Assembly (NCBI RefSeq): GCF_039645965.1
Contig: NZ_CP147917.1
Span: forward strand, 1,612,001-1,676,000
Direction of reading: 5' to 3'
DNA length: 64,000 nucleotides
Source of the DNA: Sulfurimonas sp. HSL3-2
GTDB taxonomy: Bacteria > Campylobacterota > Campylobacteria > Campylobacterales > Sulfurimonadaceae
This document shows positions 38,369 to 52,396 of this stretch, piece by piece; positions within the stretch are counted from its first letter, which is position 1; each line of letters starts with the position of its first letter. A model generated the notes under the pieces. The model saw only the letters and a list, made by a program, of their open reading frames with translations. It did no database searches and was not told where the DNA came from. A program made the position numbers and the translations under genes.

Positions 38369-40318
38369 ATGCATAAAGAATATTTTTTAGATTTTGATGT
38401 AAATTTAGACACATTTATCGATGATTTGTCATCAATTATTGATCAAAACAACAACAAAATAAACGAATTACTAAGTATTAAAGAGAAAACATTCACAAAC
38501 TTTGTGAAGCCTTTTGAGATGATGGATGAGAAACTCGATCAATTTTTTACACCCTTATCGCATATAAACTCTATTAAAAATTCAAAAATGACACAAGAAG
38601 TCTACTCTAAATCACTTCCTATCATCACGGAATATTCAACTAAACTGAGTCAAAACCTTGATATCTACAAAGCGTTAAAAGAGATCTCAGAAAATGAAAA
38701 AGACCTTAATGATGAACAAAAAAGAGTCTTAGAACTAAACATCCAAAACTTCGAACTAAGCGGTGCACACCTGGATGATGATACAAAAGAGAAACTCCAA
38801 AAGATCCATCTTGAACTAAACGACCTCTCAAATAACTTCTCGCAAAACCTTTTAGACGCAACGAACGAGTTTGAGTATATCGTCGATGAAAAAGATGTCG
38901 AAGGAGTCCCTGCCAGCGATATAGAGGAGCTAAAATTTGACGATAACGGTACGACAAGATACAAGCTAAACCTTCAAATGCCGACATATATAGCTTATAT
39001 GACCTATGGTAAAAATCAGGCGATTAGAGAGGTGTTGTATAAAGCATATACGACTAGAGCTCCTCAAAATGCCGAGATAATCGACAGACTTTTAGAGTTA
39101 AAACAGGAGATGGCAAAACTCTTAGGATTTAACAACTACAGCGAATACTCCATAGCATCGAAGATGGCACCTTCTACGGATAAGGTCGTAGAGTTCATAC
39201 AAAAGCTTATAGACTCTTCTATAGAGCAGGCAAAAAATGAGCTGGTCGAACTAAAAGAAGTAACCGATGAAGAGATCAAAAGTTACGATATGGCTTACTA
39301 CAGTGAGATCCTAAAACATAAAAAATATGACATAGACGAAGAGCTTTACCGTCCTTACCTAGAACAAAATTCGGTAGTAAACGGTCTTTTTGAGTTCTTA
39401 GAAAAACTTTTCGGCTTTACATGTAAGAGTGTCGATGTTCCGCTTTGGGATGAAAAAGCCAAGGCATATGACGTATATCTAAATGACAAGATAACAGCCA
39501 GAATATATATGGATCTAGAGTCAAGAAAAGATAAACGCGGCGGTGCATGGATGCATAACTGGCAGACACACTGCAAGGATGAAAATAACGAAGAACAGCT
39601 GGCTTCTGCGTTTGTCGTATGTAACTTTCCGCCATCAAGCAAAGAAAACCCTTCTCTGCTCCGTCATGATGACGTAGTGACGCTTTTCCATGAGATGGGA
39701 CACACGATCCATCATATTCTCTCTCAAGTGAATGAAAACGAAGTCAGCGGCGTAAACGGCGTTGAATGGGATGCCGTAGAGTTTCCTTCACAACTGCTTG
39801 AGAACTTTGCATACGAACCTCAGGTGCTCAAGATGTTTGCAAAACATCATAAAACAGGTGAAATACTGCCTGATGAGATGATAGAAAAACTGATCCTCTC
39901 CAAAAACTTCCAATCTGCTCTTTCTATGCTGAGACAGCTGGAGTTCTCACTCTTTGATTTTAAACTCCATATGGACAACTATAAAGGGGAGGAAGTACAA
40001 GATCTTCTAGACGGTATACGAGAGAAAACGGCCCTTATAAAACCGCCTTCGTACAACAAGTTTCAAAACGGATTTTCCCATATATTCGCCGGTGGATATG
40101 CAGCGGGATACTACAGCTATAAATGGGCTGAAGTCCTGAGTGCAGACACATTCTTTCAGATAGTCGACGAAGGTATATTTGACTCGAAAACAGCCAAAGG
40201 CTACCTTGATATCGTACTAAAAAAAGGCGGCAGCTACAGTATGCAGAAGCTTTTTGTCGATCTTATGCAAAGAGAACCTGATGTAAATAATCTATTAAGG
40301 TTAAACGGCATAAAATAG
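38369..40318 (+). CDS. M3-family oligopeptidase (oligopeptidase A/PrlC-like)
   Basis: Cytosolic zinc metallopeptidase that degrades short peptides. The zinc motif HEMGH lies at residues 441-445 (from ATG 38369) in FHEMGHTIHH, with a downstream Glu-rich helix (ENFAYEP). The protein is largely helical, with the C-terminal 'GGYAAGYYSYKWAEVLSAD' typical of M3A. I prefer ATG 38369, because GGAAAG lies 4-5 bases upstream; the in-frame TTG at 38357 has no Shine-Dalgarno. That gives 649 aa. A TTACATGTAA palindrome lies within the gene (39417-39426). It is followed at once by the nuclease gene. Confidence 0.87.
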   Translation: MHKEYFLDFDVNLDTFIDDLSSIIDQNNNKINELLSIKEKTFTNFVKPFEMMDEKLDQFFTPLSHINSIKNSKMTQEVYSKSLPIITEYSTKLSQNLDIYKALKEISENEKDLNDEQKRVLELNIQNFELSGAHLDDDTKEKLQKIHLELNDLSNNFSQNLLDATNEFEYIVDEKDVEGVPASDIEELKFDDNGTTRYKLNLQMPTYIAYMTYGKNQAIREVLYKAYTTRAPQNAEIIDRLLELKQEMAKLLGFNNYSEYSIASKMAPSTDKVVEFIQKLIDSSIEQAKNELVELKEVTDEEIKSYDMAYYSEILKHKKYDIDEELYRPYLEQNSVVNGLFEFLEKLFGFTCKSVDVPLWDEKAKAYDVYLNDKITARIYMDLESRKDKRGGAWMHNWQTHCKDENNEEQLASAFVVCNFPPSSKENPSLLRHDDVVTLFHEMGHTIHHILSQVNENEVSGVNGVEWDAVEFPSQLLENFAYEPQVLKMFAKHHKTGEILPDEMIEKLILSKNFQSALSMLRQLEFSLFDFKLHMDNYKGEEVQDLLDGIREKTALIKPPSYNKFQNGFSHIFAGGYAAGYYSYKWAEVLSADTFFQIVDEGIFDSKTAKGYLDIVLKKGGSYSMQKLFVDLMQREPDVNNLLRLNGIK

Positions 40319-41317
40319 ATGAGACTATTTGTATTATCTATACTGCTTGTATCAATTTTATATGGAGATAAAGTGATAAAAATCGCAACATATAACGTAG
40401 AAAATCTTTTTGATCTGAAAAAATCGGGATATGAGTACAAAGAATATATACCAAATACTGTTTCACAGTGGAACCAAAAGACATATGACATCAAGATAAA
40501 GCATACTGCAAAGGTCATAAAGGACATTGGAGCAGATATCATAGCTTTACAAGAGATCGAGTCTCTTGAAGCACTTAAAGACCTCAAAAATAGACTTAAA
40601 AGAGATGGTTTATACTATCAGTACTATGCGATAGCCGATGCAAAGAACACGACTGTAAAAGTCGCACTGCTAAGTAAATATAAGATCCTTTATAAAAAAG
40701 AGACTCCTATAAATGCTACCTTCAGATACAGAAACATATTAGAAGCAAAACTGGATATCGATGGAGAGCCGCTATATATATTTGTAAACCACTGGAAATC
40801 AAAAGGCGGTAAAGAGAACGAAAGAGTCCTCTGTGCAAAAAAACTCTATCAGAGGATAGAAGAGATAGGCTTTAACAATAACATCATCGCTCTGGGTGAT
40901 TTCAACTCAGACTATGAAGAGAACAAAAGACTCAATAAATGGCACAACAACACAAACGGCATTACAGGGATAAACAATATACTCCATACTGATGAACTCA
41001 CAACAAAAGCATCAACAGCTCTTACATGTAAAGATTGTCTCTACAACCTATGGTACGATACAGCCGAAGGCAACAGATACACCTATAAATTTAAAAAGAG
41101 AAAAGAGGCACTCGATAATATCATCGTAACACCCTACCTATTAAAAAACAAGAACTTCCACTATATCAGCGGATCTATAAGTCATTTCACAACAGACTAC
41201 CATGTCGTAAAAGGGAAGATAAACAGATGGCAGATGAGTAGAAAAAAACCTAAAAAACATTTAGGAAAAGGCTACTCCGACCACCTACCTCTTACTGCTG
41301 AGTTTCTTGTAAAATAG
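40319..41317 (+). CDS. Exported endonuclease/exonuclease/phosphatase-fold protein
   Basis: Protein of 332 aa with a signal peptide (about residues 1-18) and an EEP fold. Motifs are IATYNVENLFD (about 22-32), the Glu of IIALQEIES, NHWKSKGG (about 160-167), GDFNSDYE (about 197-204) and the ending YSDHLPL. Metal and catalytic Asn/Asp/His positions are all visible. The substrate may be DNA, RNA or a phosphorylated lipid or inositol; a secreted or periplasmic nuclease is the simplest guess. It abuts the M3 peptidase gene without a gap. It contains one TTACATGTAA at 41022-41031 and another follows the stop. Confidence 0.78.
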   Translation: MRLFVLSILLVSILYGDKVIKIATYNVENLFDLKKSGYEYKEYIPNTVSQWNQKTYDIKIKHTAKVIKDIGADIIALQEIESLEALKDLKNRLKRDGLYYQYYAIADAKNTTVKVALLSKYKILYKKETPINATFRYRNILEAKLDIDGEPLYIFVNHWKSKGGKENERVLCAKKLYQRIEEIGFNNNIIALGDFNSDYEENKRLNKWHNNTNGITGINNILHTDELTTKASTALTCKDCLYNLWYDTAEGNRYTYKFKKRKEALDNIIVTPYLLKNKNFHYISGSISHFTTDYHVVKGKINRWQMSRKKPKKHLGKGYSDHLPLTAEFLVK

Positions 41318-41319
41318 TT

Positions 41320-41329
41320 TTACATGTAA
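41320..41329. repeat. TTACATGTAA palindrome
   Basis: Exact copy 2 bp after the stop of the endonuclease-fold gene; a T-rich stretch follows. See the other copies of this iterated motif. Confidence 0.7.
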
Positions 41330-41342
41330 GCTTTTTCTTTCA

Positions 41343-41364
41343 TACTTTTTGTCCGCAAAAAGTA
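41343..41364 (+). terminator. Probable terminator of the M3 peptidase/nuclease operon
   Basis: TACTTTTTG (41343-41351) pairs with CAAAAAGTA (41356-41364) around TCCG. The T-rich left arm and A-rich right arm make it terminator-like in either direction. Confidence 0.5.
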
Positions 41365-41510
41365 AGCAAAAACTCTGCAACGGCTTCGAGCCTAACTTCG
41401 TTAGGTTCCTAAGAAATAGTAACTCCATTCCAATTTCTCAGCTCTGCAGATGTTACAACCGACATAAATGCTAGACTAATAATAAGGATAATTCTATTGA
41501 AATAAGTATG

Positions 41511-41552
41511 AAAAAATAAAAATAAAAAGGTATTCAAGAGCTAAGTACTTGA
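41511..41552 (-). terminator. Probable rRNA operon terminator
   Basis: On the minus strand a short stem (TCAAG/CTTGA, 41534-41538 with 41548-41552) is followed by a T-rich run corresponding to 41511-41529, about 60 bp after the 5S 3' end. Confidence 0.45.
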
Positions 41553-41608
41553 TAATAAGGTTTTAAAAGTGATTAGTGATTGATAGTAATTGAAGTAGTA
41601 AATCCGAT

Positions 41609-41728
41609 AACTAGGCGGCGACCTACGTTTCCACACCTGAAAGGTGCAGTATTATCAGCGATGGGAGGCTTAGCTTCTGGGTTCGGAATGGGGCCAGGCG
41701 TTTCCCTCTCTCTATAGCCACCTAGACA
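41609..41728 (-). rRNA. rrf: 5S ribosomal RNA
   Basis: About 120 nt. On the minus strand the 5' CTAGGTGGC and 3' GCCGCCTAG ends pair to form helix I, and the conserved CCCATTCCGAACCCAGAAG segment (loop B/C) is present. Ends are approximate. It is last in the operon. Confidence 0.9.
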
Positions 41729-41768
41729 ATCGGATATAAAAGCACCTAGATGCGCTTATATCCAATTG

Positions 41769-41857
41769 CTATGGATTTACAGGGGGTTTAGTATTGTTAA
41801 AGTCAACAGGTCGTATTACAACAACAGACCACTCTTACACTAAGTAAGGCAGTGAGC
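41769..41857 (-). other. 23S processing stem, 3' side
   Basis: Segments here are complementary to the spacer upstream of 23S: TAAGTAAGGCAGTGAGC (41841-41857) with 44802-44818, and TATTGTTAAAGTCAAC (41792-41807) with 44886-44901. Together they form the long RNase III-type stem that loops out 23S. Confidence 0.75.
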
Positions 41858-41861
41858 TAAA

Positions 41862-44774
<2,913 letters not shown>

Positions 44775-44801
44775 CTAAGTTGATCTATTTCTAGATCGTG
44801 C

Positions 44802-44901
44802 GCTCACTGCCTTACTTAACATAAGACAGTGATCTGTTGTAGTTGTAATTTCAATCCATAGAATCGCTTCTATTTCTTTACTTTAGTTGACTTTAACAAT
44901 A
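44802..44901 (-). other. 23S processing stem, 5' side
   Basis: The spacer between tRNA-Ile and 23S contains sequences complementary to the 23S/5S spacer (partners at 41841-41857 and 41792-41807, plus the ATTACAACAACAGA-type block near 41815). No second tRNA is found here. Confidence 0.75.
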
Positions 44902-45009
44902 ATAATTTAATGAACTTCTTAGACTTAAAAGTCTAATATCAAATCTATACTCATAGTTCTGATATTAAACTTCTTCTCTACTCTCTTCTTTAAGCACTTA
45001 TAACTCAAA

Positions 45010-45086
45010 TGGTGGGCCTACCAGGACTTGAACCTGGGACCTCACCCTTATCAGGGGTGCACTCTAACCAGCTGAGCTATAGGCCC
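45010..45086 (-). tRNA. tRNA-Ile (GAU)
   Basis: The cloverleaf is complete: acceptor GGGCCTA/TAGGCCC, anticodon loop CTGATAA (anticodon GAU), T-arm GGTTCAAGTCC, discriminator A and encoded CCA. It is the only tRNA in the 16S-23S spacer. Confidence 0.96.
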
Positions 45087-45112
45087 GAGAATAATCTAAA
45101 TGTGAATGAACT

Positions 45113-45155
45113 TAGATCACTGAAAACTAAGCAAGTAAACAACTTAATAACTAAC
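45113..45155 (-). other. 16S processing stem, 3' side
   Basis: This 43-nt block is largely complementary to the 16S leader block at 46892-46933, with one or two differences and a small bulge. It is the expected long stem cut by RNase III on either side of pre-16S. Confidence 0.75.
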
Positions 45156-45216
45156 ATCTCGTGTGAGATTTTCTTTGTATTGCATCTAAGAAACGAATCT
45201 TAATGCTTACTCTAGA

Positions 45217-46735
<1,519 letters not shown>

Positions 46736-46891
46736 GGTTTGTCTAATCTTTGCCCAAGATTGAAAAATCATTGGCTTCGCCACTATCCGAAGATAATGGT
46801 CTTTTATGTATGTATCTAAACATATATATAATATATGAATAGACGGTTGTGTTATTAGTTATTTAAGTAAACTCAAAAACTGCTAACTTTC

Positions 46892-46933
46892 GTTAGTTAT
46901 CTTGTCATTTACTTGCTTAGTTTTCAATGATCT
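46892..46933 (-). other. 16S processing stem, 5' side (leader)
   Basis: Leader sequence complementary to 45113-45155 (shared core TTTACTTGCTTAGTTTTCA with one difference downstream). It pairs across the 16S gene in the primary transcript. Confidence 0.75.
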
Positions 46934-46996
46934 CAAACTAGAAAAACTTTCGTCTCTCAAGGCCTAAACTTTAGGTCTCATCGTTTGTGGACGGGA

Positions 46997-47025
46997 ATTA
47001 TAGGAAAATTTTAATTCAATGTCAA
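46997..47025 (-). promoter_or_regulatory. rRNA operon promoter
   Basis: On the minus strand, TTGACA (47020-47025) and TATAAT (46997-47002) are separated by 17 bp, a full consensus sigma70 promoter. It is the strongest in the window and the only one with a perfect -35. The predicted start is near 46990. Confidence 0.85.
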
Positions 47026-47106
47026 GAGGTTTTCCAAAGAATTTTAGAGAAATTTTTAAATTTGTTGATTTATGTAATTTTTACCCTCTTTTTTCATTAC
47101 CTTTTC

Positions 47107-48483
47107 TTATAAAATGAATATCCTTACTCTCTTCCCTTTAATATTTATCTCTTTTATCTTCGATATCTTCTTATCAAAACATTCTCTTTTGATCGCGACA
47201 TATGAATCTTTTTGTAAAATATCTATATCACCTACTGAATCTTTATCCAATCCGAGTGTCTTTATGAAAGTTCCGACTATATCGCCTGCACGGATTTTGT
47301 CTTTTTTACCTGCAAGAAGATGAAGTGTTATATATTTTGCCTGGATAGGTGATTTGCTATTATATGTAAGCTCTTTAATATCCAGCTCGTCTATATCCGT
47401 TTTTATCAGCTCTTTTACAGCGTTTAGATATTTGAGGCTAAAATCATCATAGAGACTTATGCTCACACCTTCATCGCCTGCTCTTGCCGTTCTCCCTACT
47501 CTATGCAGATAGACTTCAGGATCATGCGGTATGTCATAATTGATGACTAACGATATGTTTTTAATATCTATACCGCGGGCTGCAAGGTTTGTCGTGACTA
47601 GTATAGGTATGCTTTTGTTGGCAAACATCAGCAGCATCTCATTTCTGATATTTTGCTCTAAGCCGCCGTGAAAGAACTCCGAATCAAAACCGTCACTGTA
47701 AAGTCTGTGTGTCAGCTCTTCGACTTCAAGCTTCGTGTTGCAGAAGATGATTGCCGAATCGGGTCTGTATGAAAGCAGTACGGTTTTTAATGTCTCGTAC
47801 TTATTGTTTTTATCTACTTTACATATAAACTGTTTTAAAAACTTTTCATTATCTTCTTCGATGGTCACAGTTTTTGGCGTCTTCATAATGCTTGATACAA
47901 GTTTTTTGATGTTTTCAGGATACGTCGCCGAAAAAAGAAGCGTTTGAAGTTTTGACGGAAGTTTTGTCTTAATATATGAGATGTCGTCAAAAAATCCCAT
48001 ATCAAGCATCCTGTCCGCTTCATCAAGTACCAATATCTTGATATGGCTGAGATCAATACTCTCTTTACCTATATGATCGATGATGCGCCCCGGAGTACCT
48101 ACGACTATATGAGCACCTTTTTCTAACGAGCGTTTTTGGTTTGCGAAAGAGTCTCCACCGTAGATCGTCACGATCTTCACGTTATGTTCCGAACGTGCGA
48201 GTTTTCTTAGCTCCGATGCAACCTGTTCACTCAGCTCACGAGTGGGGCAGATGACTAAAAACTGGATGTTGAAATCCTTAACATCCAGGTTATGAAGCAG
48301 ACCTATACCAAAAGCTATGGTCTTTCCACTGCCTGTCTTTGATTTTGCGACAAGGTCTTCACCTTGAATAATAATAGGAATCGCTTGTTCCTGAATCGGA
48401 GTCATACTTGTAAAACTTAATGAATCTAAATTTTTTAGCAACTTATCTGAGATATTTAATGTAGAGAAACTTTTTTGCGGCAT
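47107..48483 (-). CDS. dbpA: DEAD-box RNA helicase DbpA-like
   Basis: ATP-dependent RNA helicase for 50S assembly. The Q motif, Walker A AKSKTGSGKT, DEAD motif (VLDEADRMLD), SAT and HRVGRTARAG are all present. The C-terminal 70 residues form a DbpA-type RNA-binding domain ending in KGKRVRIFIL, which in E. coli binds 23S hairpin 92. I chose ATG 48483 (MPQKSFSTLN, matching E. coli DbpA's start) because AGAAAG lies 7 bases upstream. The longer frame from 48513 adds ten residues. It is beside the rRNA operon, head to tail with its promoter. Confidence 0.87.
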   Translation of the reverse strand: MPQKSFSTLNISDKLLKNLDSLSFTSMTPIQEQAIPIIIQGEDLVAKSKTGSGKTIAFGIGLLHNLDVKDFNIQFLVICPTRELSEQVASELRKLARSEHNVKIVTIYGGDSFANQKRSLEKGAHIVVGTPGRIIDHIGKESIDLSHIKILVLDEADRMLDMGFFDDISYIKTKLPSKLQTLLFSATYPENIKKLVSSIMKTPKTVTIEEDNEKFLKQFICKVDKNNKYETLKTVLLSYRPDSAIIFCNTKLEVEELTHRLYSDGFDSEFFHGGLEQNIRNEMLLMFANKSIPILVTTNLAARGIDIKNISLVINYDIPHDPEVYLHRVGRTARAGDEGVSISLYDDFSLKYLNAVKELIKTDIDELDIKELTYNSKSPIQAKYITLHLLAGKKDKIRAGDIVGTFIKTLGLDKDSVGDIDILQKDSYVAIKRECFDKKISKIKEINIKGKRVRIFIL

Positions 48484-48514
48484 TTTAAATCTTTCTTGAA
48501 AGTATAACATCATA

Positions 48515-48536
48515 TTGGCATAGATAATGCTACAAT
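48515..48536 (+). promoter_or_regulatory. Mixed sigma54-like / extended -10 element
   Basis: TTGGCATAGATAATGCT (48515-48531) has GG-N10-GC as in RpoN promoters. The overlapping TGCTACAAT (48528-48536) is an extended -10. Both predict a start at about 48541-48543, that is, at the ATG of the next gene. Confidence 0.4.
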
Positions 48537-48542
48537 TAAATT

Positions 48543-48989
48543 ATGTACATATCAACATACAATAGTTATATAAATCCTACTCAGCCCTATAACAAACAAT
48601 CAGCTGCACAGACAACAAAAGCGCAGAGCAGTTTTAAAGAGCAGTTTCTATATAAGACTATCGATACTTACAATGCCCCGAAGTCTTTTCCTGTTGATTA
48701 TATAAATAAAGAGAGTACTTTTTTTAACAAACTTCGTATGCAGCAAGAGATCTCATCAGATAAAGAGATCGCTAAAAGTCTGGATGAAAGCTTAAATGTA
48801 AGCAGTTTTGATATTTTAAAAAAGAGAGAAGGTGCTTACAAGCAAGCTACATATAAAGTAACTGCACAGCAAAACAAAAGTTACCCGTTAGCGCCAAAAC
48901 TCGGGAGTACCGATTTTAGCGTACAGAAATCAAATATTGCAAATATCTACTTACAGAATGATGCATATTTTCATCAAAGAGCCGTTTAA
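48543..48989 (+). CDS. Hypothetical protein, possibly leaderless
   Basis: Protein of 148 aa with no recognised domain, signal peptide or membrane span. It is rich in Gln, Ser, Tyr and Lys, with an [13 protein letters not shown] segment near residues 29-41 and otherwise likely disordered ends. No Shine-Dalgarno precedes the ATG, and the promoter-like element puts the start site at it. The sigma54-like match would suggest a flagellar-regulon gene, but this is weak. The stop overlaps the pyrF stop by 4 bp. Confidence 0.5.
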   Translation: MYISTYNSYINPTQPYNKQSAAQTTKAQSSFKEQFLYKTIDTYNAPKSFPVDYINKESTFFNKLRMQQEISSDKEIAKSLDESLNVSSFDILKKREGAYKQATYKVTAQQNKSYPLAPKLGSTDFSVQKSNIANIYLQNDAYFHQRAV

Positions 48990-49669
48990 AGTTTTTCTAT
49001 AATCTTTGTAACGACGGCAGCGGGATCTTCCGCTTTATATATCGGACGTCCAACCACGATAAAGTCTACCATCGCTGAGTGTGCATAATCGATATCTGCA
49101 ACACGCTGTTGATCGCCTGCATCTTCACCAAACGGACGGATACCCGGAGTCAGCGTCATAAACTCTTTTGATGTTATATTTTTTATTGATTCACTTTCAA
49201 ATGCACTGCAGACGACACCGTCAAGACCGCTTTCATATGCATCACGGGCGAACTTATCCGCTTTTGTTGCTATGCTTTCATTGTAAACATAACTAAACTC
49301 ATCCTCATTAAAAGATGTAAGTGCCGTCACTGCTAGGACAATAGGACGTTTTTCATAGCTTTTTAGTCTGTCCATAACCGTAGTCATCGCACGTTTACCT
49401 GCACTCGCATGGACATTGAACATATCTACGCCAAGCCCCATGATAGATTCTGCAGCATCTGCCATAGTGTTTGGTATATCATAAAGTTTCAGGTCTAAAA
49501 ATATTTTAAAATCCGGATTTATCTCTTTTATAGCTTGTATGAACTCCGCACCGTCACGGATATATGAGCGAAAACCGACTTTTAGCCATACATCATAATC
49601 TTTTATCTTTTTTACTAATTCTAAGTTTTCTTCTTTGCTCGGCAGGTCAAGTGCTACACATAATTCCAT
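48986..49669 (-). CDS. pyrF: Orotidine 5'-phosphate decarboxylase
   Basis: Last step of UMP synthesis. The 227-aa TIM barrel has the catalytic Lys-Asp-containing [12 protein letters not shown] (about residues 55-66), TLTPGIRP (about 175-182) and VVGRPIY near the C-terminus. All are family hallmarks. An extended -10 (TGG then TATAAT, plus coordinates 49700-49705) lies about 31 bp upstream. It is separate from the acs operon behind it. Confidence 0.95.
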   Translation of the reverse strand: MELCVALDLPSKEENLELVKKIKDYDVWLKVGFRSYIRDGAEFIQAIKEINPDFKIFLDLKLYDIPNTMADAAESIMGLGVDMFNVHASAGKRAMTTVMDRLKSYEKRPIVLAVTALTSFNEDEFSYVYNESIATKADKFARDAYESGLDGVVCSAFESESIKNITSKEFMTLTPGIRPFGEDAGDQQRVADIDYAHSAMVDFIVVGRPIYKAEDPAAVVTKIIEKL

Positions 49670-49699
49670 ATTAACTCTTTTATATCTATTTTCTGTGAA

Positions 49700-49705
49700 A
49701 TTATA
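49700..49705 (-). promoter_or_regulatory. Extended -10 of pyrF
   Basis: On the minus strand TGGTATAAT lies about 31-36 bp before the pyrF ATG. Confidence 0.5.
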
Positions 49706-49749
49706 CCATTTTTACGGAGTGTTGTTTTTACGTATTGAAAGGATTTTTC

Positions 49750-49759
49750 TTACATGTAA
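49750..49759. repeat. TTACATGTAA palindrome
   Basis: Exact copy between acs and pyrF, 7 bp beyond the acs hairpin. Confidence 0.7.
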
Positions 49760-49765
49760 GGAGTT

Positions 49766-49798
49766 ATCATAAAGAAGCGTTATCCACTTCTTTATGAT
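49766..49798 (-). terminator. Hairpin downstream of acs
   Basis: ATCATAAAGAAG (49766-49777) and CTTCTTTATGAT (49787-49798) are perfect complements with a 9-nt loop, 23 bp after the acs stop. No U-run follows; a TTACATGTAA palindrome lies 7 bp further on (49750-49759). Confidence 0.5.
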
Positions 49799-49820
49799 GT
49801 TTATAGCGTTGGTTTAAAGA

Positions 49821-51776
49821 TCAACCTTTTACCATAGCTTCGATTTTTTCGACTACGCTAGGGTCTTCAAGAGTTGAGATATCTTGTGTTATAGCCTCGC
49901 CTTTTGCGATCGAACGAAGGATACGACGCATGATCTTTCCTGAACGAGTTTTCGGAAGTCCAGGTGCGAAAACGATATCATCACATAAAGCGATATTTCC
50001 TATCTCTTTTTTGATAACATTGTTGATAGCTTTTACCTCTTCGACTTCGTCTGCCACACCTTTGTCTGATTTTAGTACGACATAAGCAAAGATCCCCTCA
50101 CCTTTGATATCATGAGGTTTACCAACAACTGCGACCTCTGCCACATTTGGATGTTTTTTGATCGCTGCTTCGACCTCTGCAGTTCCCATTCTGTGACCTG
50201 ATACGTTGATAACATCATCTGTACGACCTGTGATCGTGATGTAACCATCCGCATCATAAACAGCACCGTCACCTGTAAAATAAACAGCTTTACCATCTTT
50301 TTTAACATCACCGAAGTAAGATTTTACAAATCTCTCAGGATCTCCCCAGATGCCTCTGATCATTGAAGGCCAAGGACGTGTCACACACATATAACCGCTT
50401 TCACCTGCTTCGACTTTTTCACCTGTTTGAGGGTCAAGGATCTCTGCCATGATACCCGGAAGAGGGAATGTCGCACATGCAGGTTTGATAGGTGTTGCTC
50501 CAGGAAGAGGAGAAACGATGTGTCCACCCGTTTCAGTCTGCCAGTAAGTATCCACGATAGCACACTTAGAACTTCCTACCTCTTCATAGTACCATTTCCA
50601 TGCCGGAGGATCGATCGGTTCACCGACGGTTCCAAGTACTTTAAGACTTGAAAGATCATACTTTTTAGGCTCGTCTTCTCCAGATTTATGTAGAACACGG
50701 ATAGCTGTTGGAGCTGTATAGAACTGATTGATCTTATACTCTTCTACCATTTTCCATGGACGTCCTGCATCAGGATATGTCGGTACACCCTCGAACATTA
50801 CAGTCGTAGCACCCATAGCAAGCGGTCCGTAAACGATATATGTATGACCTGTGATCCAGCCGACATCGGCAGTACACCAGTAAGTGTCGTTCTCTTTTAC
50901 GTCAAATACCCATTCCATAGTCATCTGTGCCCATAGGATGTATCCTGCCTGGTTGTGCTGAACACCTTTTGGTTTCCCTGTAGAACCTGATGTATAAAGT
51001 AGGAACAACGGATCTTCTGCATCCATCACTTCAGCTTCACATGTAGGTGCTTGATGTTTGATAAGTTCATTGTACGAATAATCACGTCCTGCTACCCAAG
51101 TAACATCTTCGCCGTTTCTCTCAACCACTAACACTTTTTCTACAGGAGTTTCACCGTTTAGTGCTTCATCAACGACCGGTTTTAGCATATACGGCTTATC
51201 TTTTCTAAATGCACCGTCAGCAGTGATGACCACTTTTGCTTCAGCATCTGCTATACGATCACGAAGTGCTTCAGAAGAGAAACCTCCAAATACGATAGAG
51301 TGGATCGCACCGATTCTCGCACAAGCAAGCATAGCGTATGCAGCTTCGGGGATCATCGGCATATAGATAACGACACGGTCACCTTTTTTTACACCAAACT
51401 CATTTTTTAAAAGGTTTGAAAATCTGTTTACGTTGTAGTAAAGTTCCAAATATGTGATGATCTGCTTGTCACCTCTGTCACCTTCAAATATGATAGCCGC
51501 TTTGTTCTTACGAGAACTTAGGTGACGGTCGATACATTGAGCAGCGACATTTAATTTTCCCCCGTTGAACCATTTTACAAACGGATACGCACTTTCATCC
51601 AGTACTGTATCAAACGGTCTTATCCAGTCGATCTTCTCTTTTGCAAAAGTTCCCCAAAAACCTTCGTAATCTTCCATTGCAGCATCTTGCAACGCTTGAT
51701 ATTCACACATATTTTTAATTCTTGCAGTTTTTGCAAATTCTTTGTTTGGTTTAAATACTGGTTTTACTTCTGTCAT
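49821..51776 (-). CDS. acs: Acetyl-CoA synthetase
   Basis: Cytosolic AMP-forming enzyme that turns acetate, ATP and CoA into acetyl-CoA. The ANL-family P-loop [11 protein letters not shown] lies at about residues 257-267. Other motifs are WQTETGG (about 410-416), [15 protein letters not shown], and the C-terminal [12 protein letters not shown] with the conserved acetylatable Lys. 651 aa is normal. It is last in an operon that also encodes the acetate permease. The start overlaps the exonuclease stop by 1 bp. Confidence 0.96.
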   Translation of the reverse strand: MTEVKPVFKPNKEFAKTARIKNMCEYQALQDAAMEDYEGFWGTFAKEKIDWIRPFDTVLDESAYPFVKWFNGGKLNVAAQCIDRHLSSRKNKAAIIFEGDRGDKQIITYLELYYNVNRFSNLLKNEFGVKKGDRVVIYMPMIPEAAYAMLACARIGAIHSIVFGGFSSEALRDRIADAEAKVVITADGAFRKDKPYMLKPVVDEALNGETPVEKVLVVERNGEDVTWVAGRDYSYNELIKHQAPTCEAEVMDAEDPLFLLYTSGSTGKPKGVQHNQAGYILWAQMTMEWVFDVKENDTYWCTADVGWITGHTYIVYGPLAMGATTVMFEGVPTYPDAGRPWKMVEEYKINQFYTAPTAIRVLHKSGEDEPKKYDLSSLKVLGTVGEPIDPPAWKWYYEEVGSSKCAIVDTYWQTETGGHIVSPLPGATPIKPACATFPLPGIMAEILDPQTGEKVEAGESGYMCVTRPWPSMIRGIWGDPERFVKSYFGDVKKDGKAVYFTGDGAVYDADGYITITGRTDDVINVSGHRMGTAEVEAAIKKHPNVAEVAVVGKPHDIKGEGIFAYVVLKSDKGVADEVEEVKAINNVIKKEIGNIALCDDIVFAPGLPKTRSGKIMRRILRSIAKGEAITQDISTLEDPSVVEKIEAMVKG

Positions 51777-52396
51777 TATTTTTTCTCCTTGGTAAGTTTT
51801 AAATATATCATGGCTGTCATAATAGCGTCATTGACTGCATTATGGACACCCATATTCGGTACATTACAATTTTTTAAGATTGTATCGAAGCGTAAATCAA
51901 TATTTCCTTGAGGTATCAAGGTAATTGTCTTTTCAAAATAGATTTCAGAAACCTCGATCATCTCATTTGGAAGCGTTACGCCTATCATCGGTTTTATATA
52001 CTTGTTTATCATCTCTACATCGAACTCTAAGTAATACCCAATCAAAGTTCTAGATCCTATAAAGTGTAAAAATTCCTTTACAGCATCTTCGGGACTTTTT
52101 GCATCTTTGAGATCACACTCTCTTATGCGATGTATCGCTATGCTCTTAGAACAGATATCTTTAGAGTTTTTAAGATAAACCTCAAATGTTTGTGAAGTCA
52201 ATATCTTATTATCTTTTATCTTAACGGCTCCAATGGAAAGTATCTCATCGTTTTTTGGATCGAGTCCAGTTGTCTCCGTGTCAAATACGACAAACTCCCC
52301 GCTTGTGTCCTCGTCAAATAAAAAAGAGAACTCTTTCTCCTTTAAATTTGACAAATTTCTACTTTTTTTCCATTTTTTCAACAAAGAGAAAAGCAT
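51776..52396 (-). CDS. DnaQ-type 3'-5' exonuclease
   Basis: DEDDh exonuclease of 206 aa. The DxE motif is D39-T-E41 in [11 protein letters not shown], with [11 protein letters not shown] and HNAVNDA supplying later catalytic residues. It resembles DNA polymerase III epsilon but lacks a clamp-binding or polymerase-binding tail and sits in an acetate operon. Proofreading is therefore doubtful; RNA or nucleotide turnover is also possible. Overlaps the DUF294 gene by 1 bp and acs by 1 bp. Confidence 0.8.
   Translation of the reverse strand: MLFSLLKKWKKSRNLSNLKEKEFSFLFDEDTSGEFVVFDTETTGLDPKNDEILSIGAVKIKDNKILTSQTFEVYLKNSKDICSKSIAIHRIRECDLKDAKSPEDAVKEFLHFIGSRTLIGYYLEFDVEMINKYIKPMIGVTLPNEMIEVSEIYFEKTITLIPQGNIDLRFDTILKNCNVPNMGVHNAVNDAIMTAMIYLKLTKEKK

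Larger units (their letters stand above)
41318..41608. other. Intergenic region between the nuclease gene and 5S rRNA
   Basis: No ORF was recognised. It holds TTACATGTAA (41320-41329) just after the stop, a 9-bp stem TACTTTTTG/CAAAAAGTA with loop TCCG (41343-41364, probable terminator), a CCTAAC-TTC-GTTAGG hairpin (41391-41405), and the 3' terminator region of the rRNA operon. Confidence 0.5.

Noticed and set aside
48484-48513. Longer N-terminus of DbpA-like helicase
   Set aside because: The internal ATG fits both the family start and the AGAAAG Shine-Dalgarno; the extra ten residues would overlap the promoter of the opposite gene.
51776-52396. Exonuclease as DNA polymerase III epsilon (dnaQ)
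   Set aside because: The domain alone is typical of many DEDDh exonucleases. Operon context and lack of a polymerase-binding tail do not support a replicative role.
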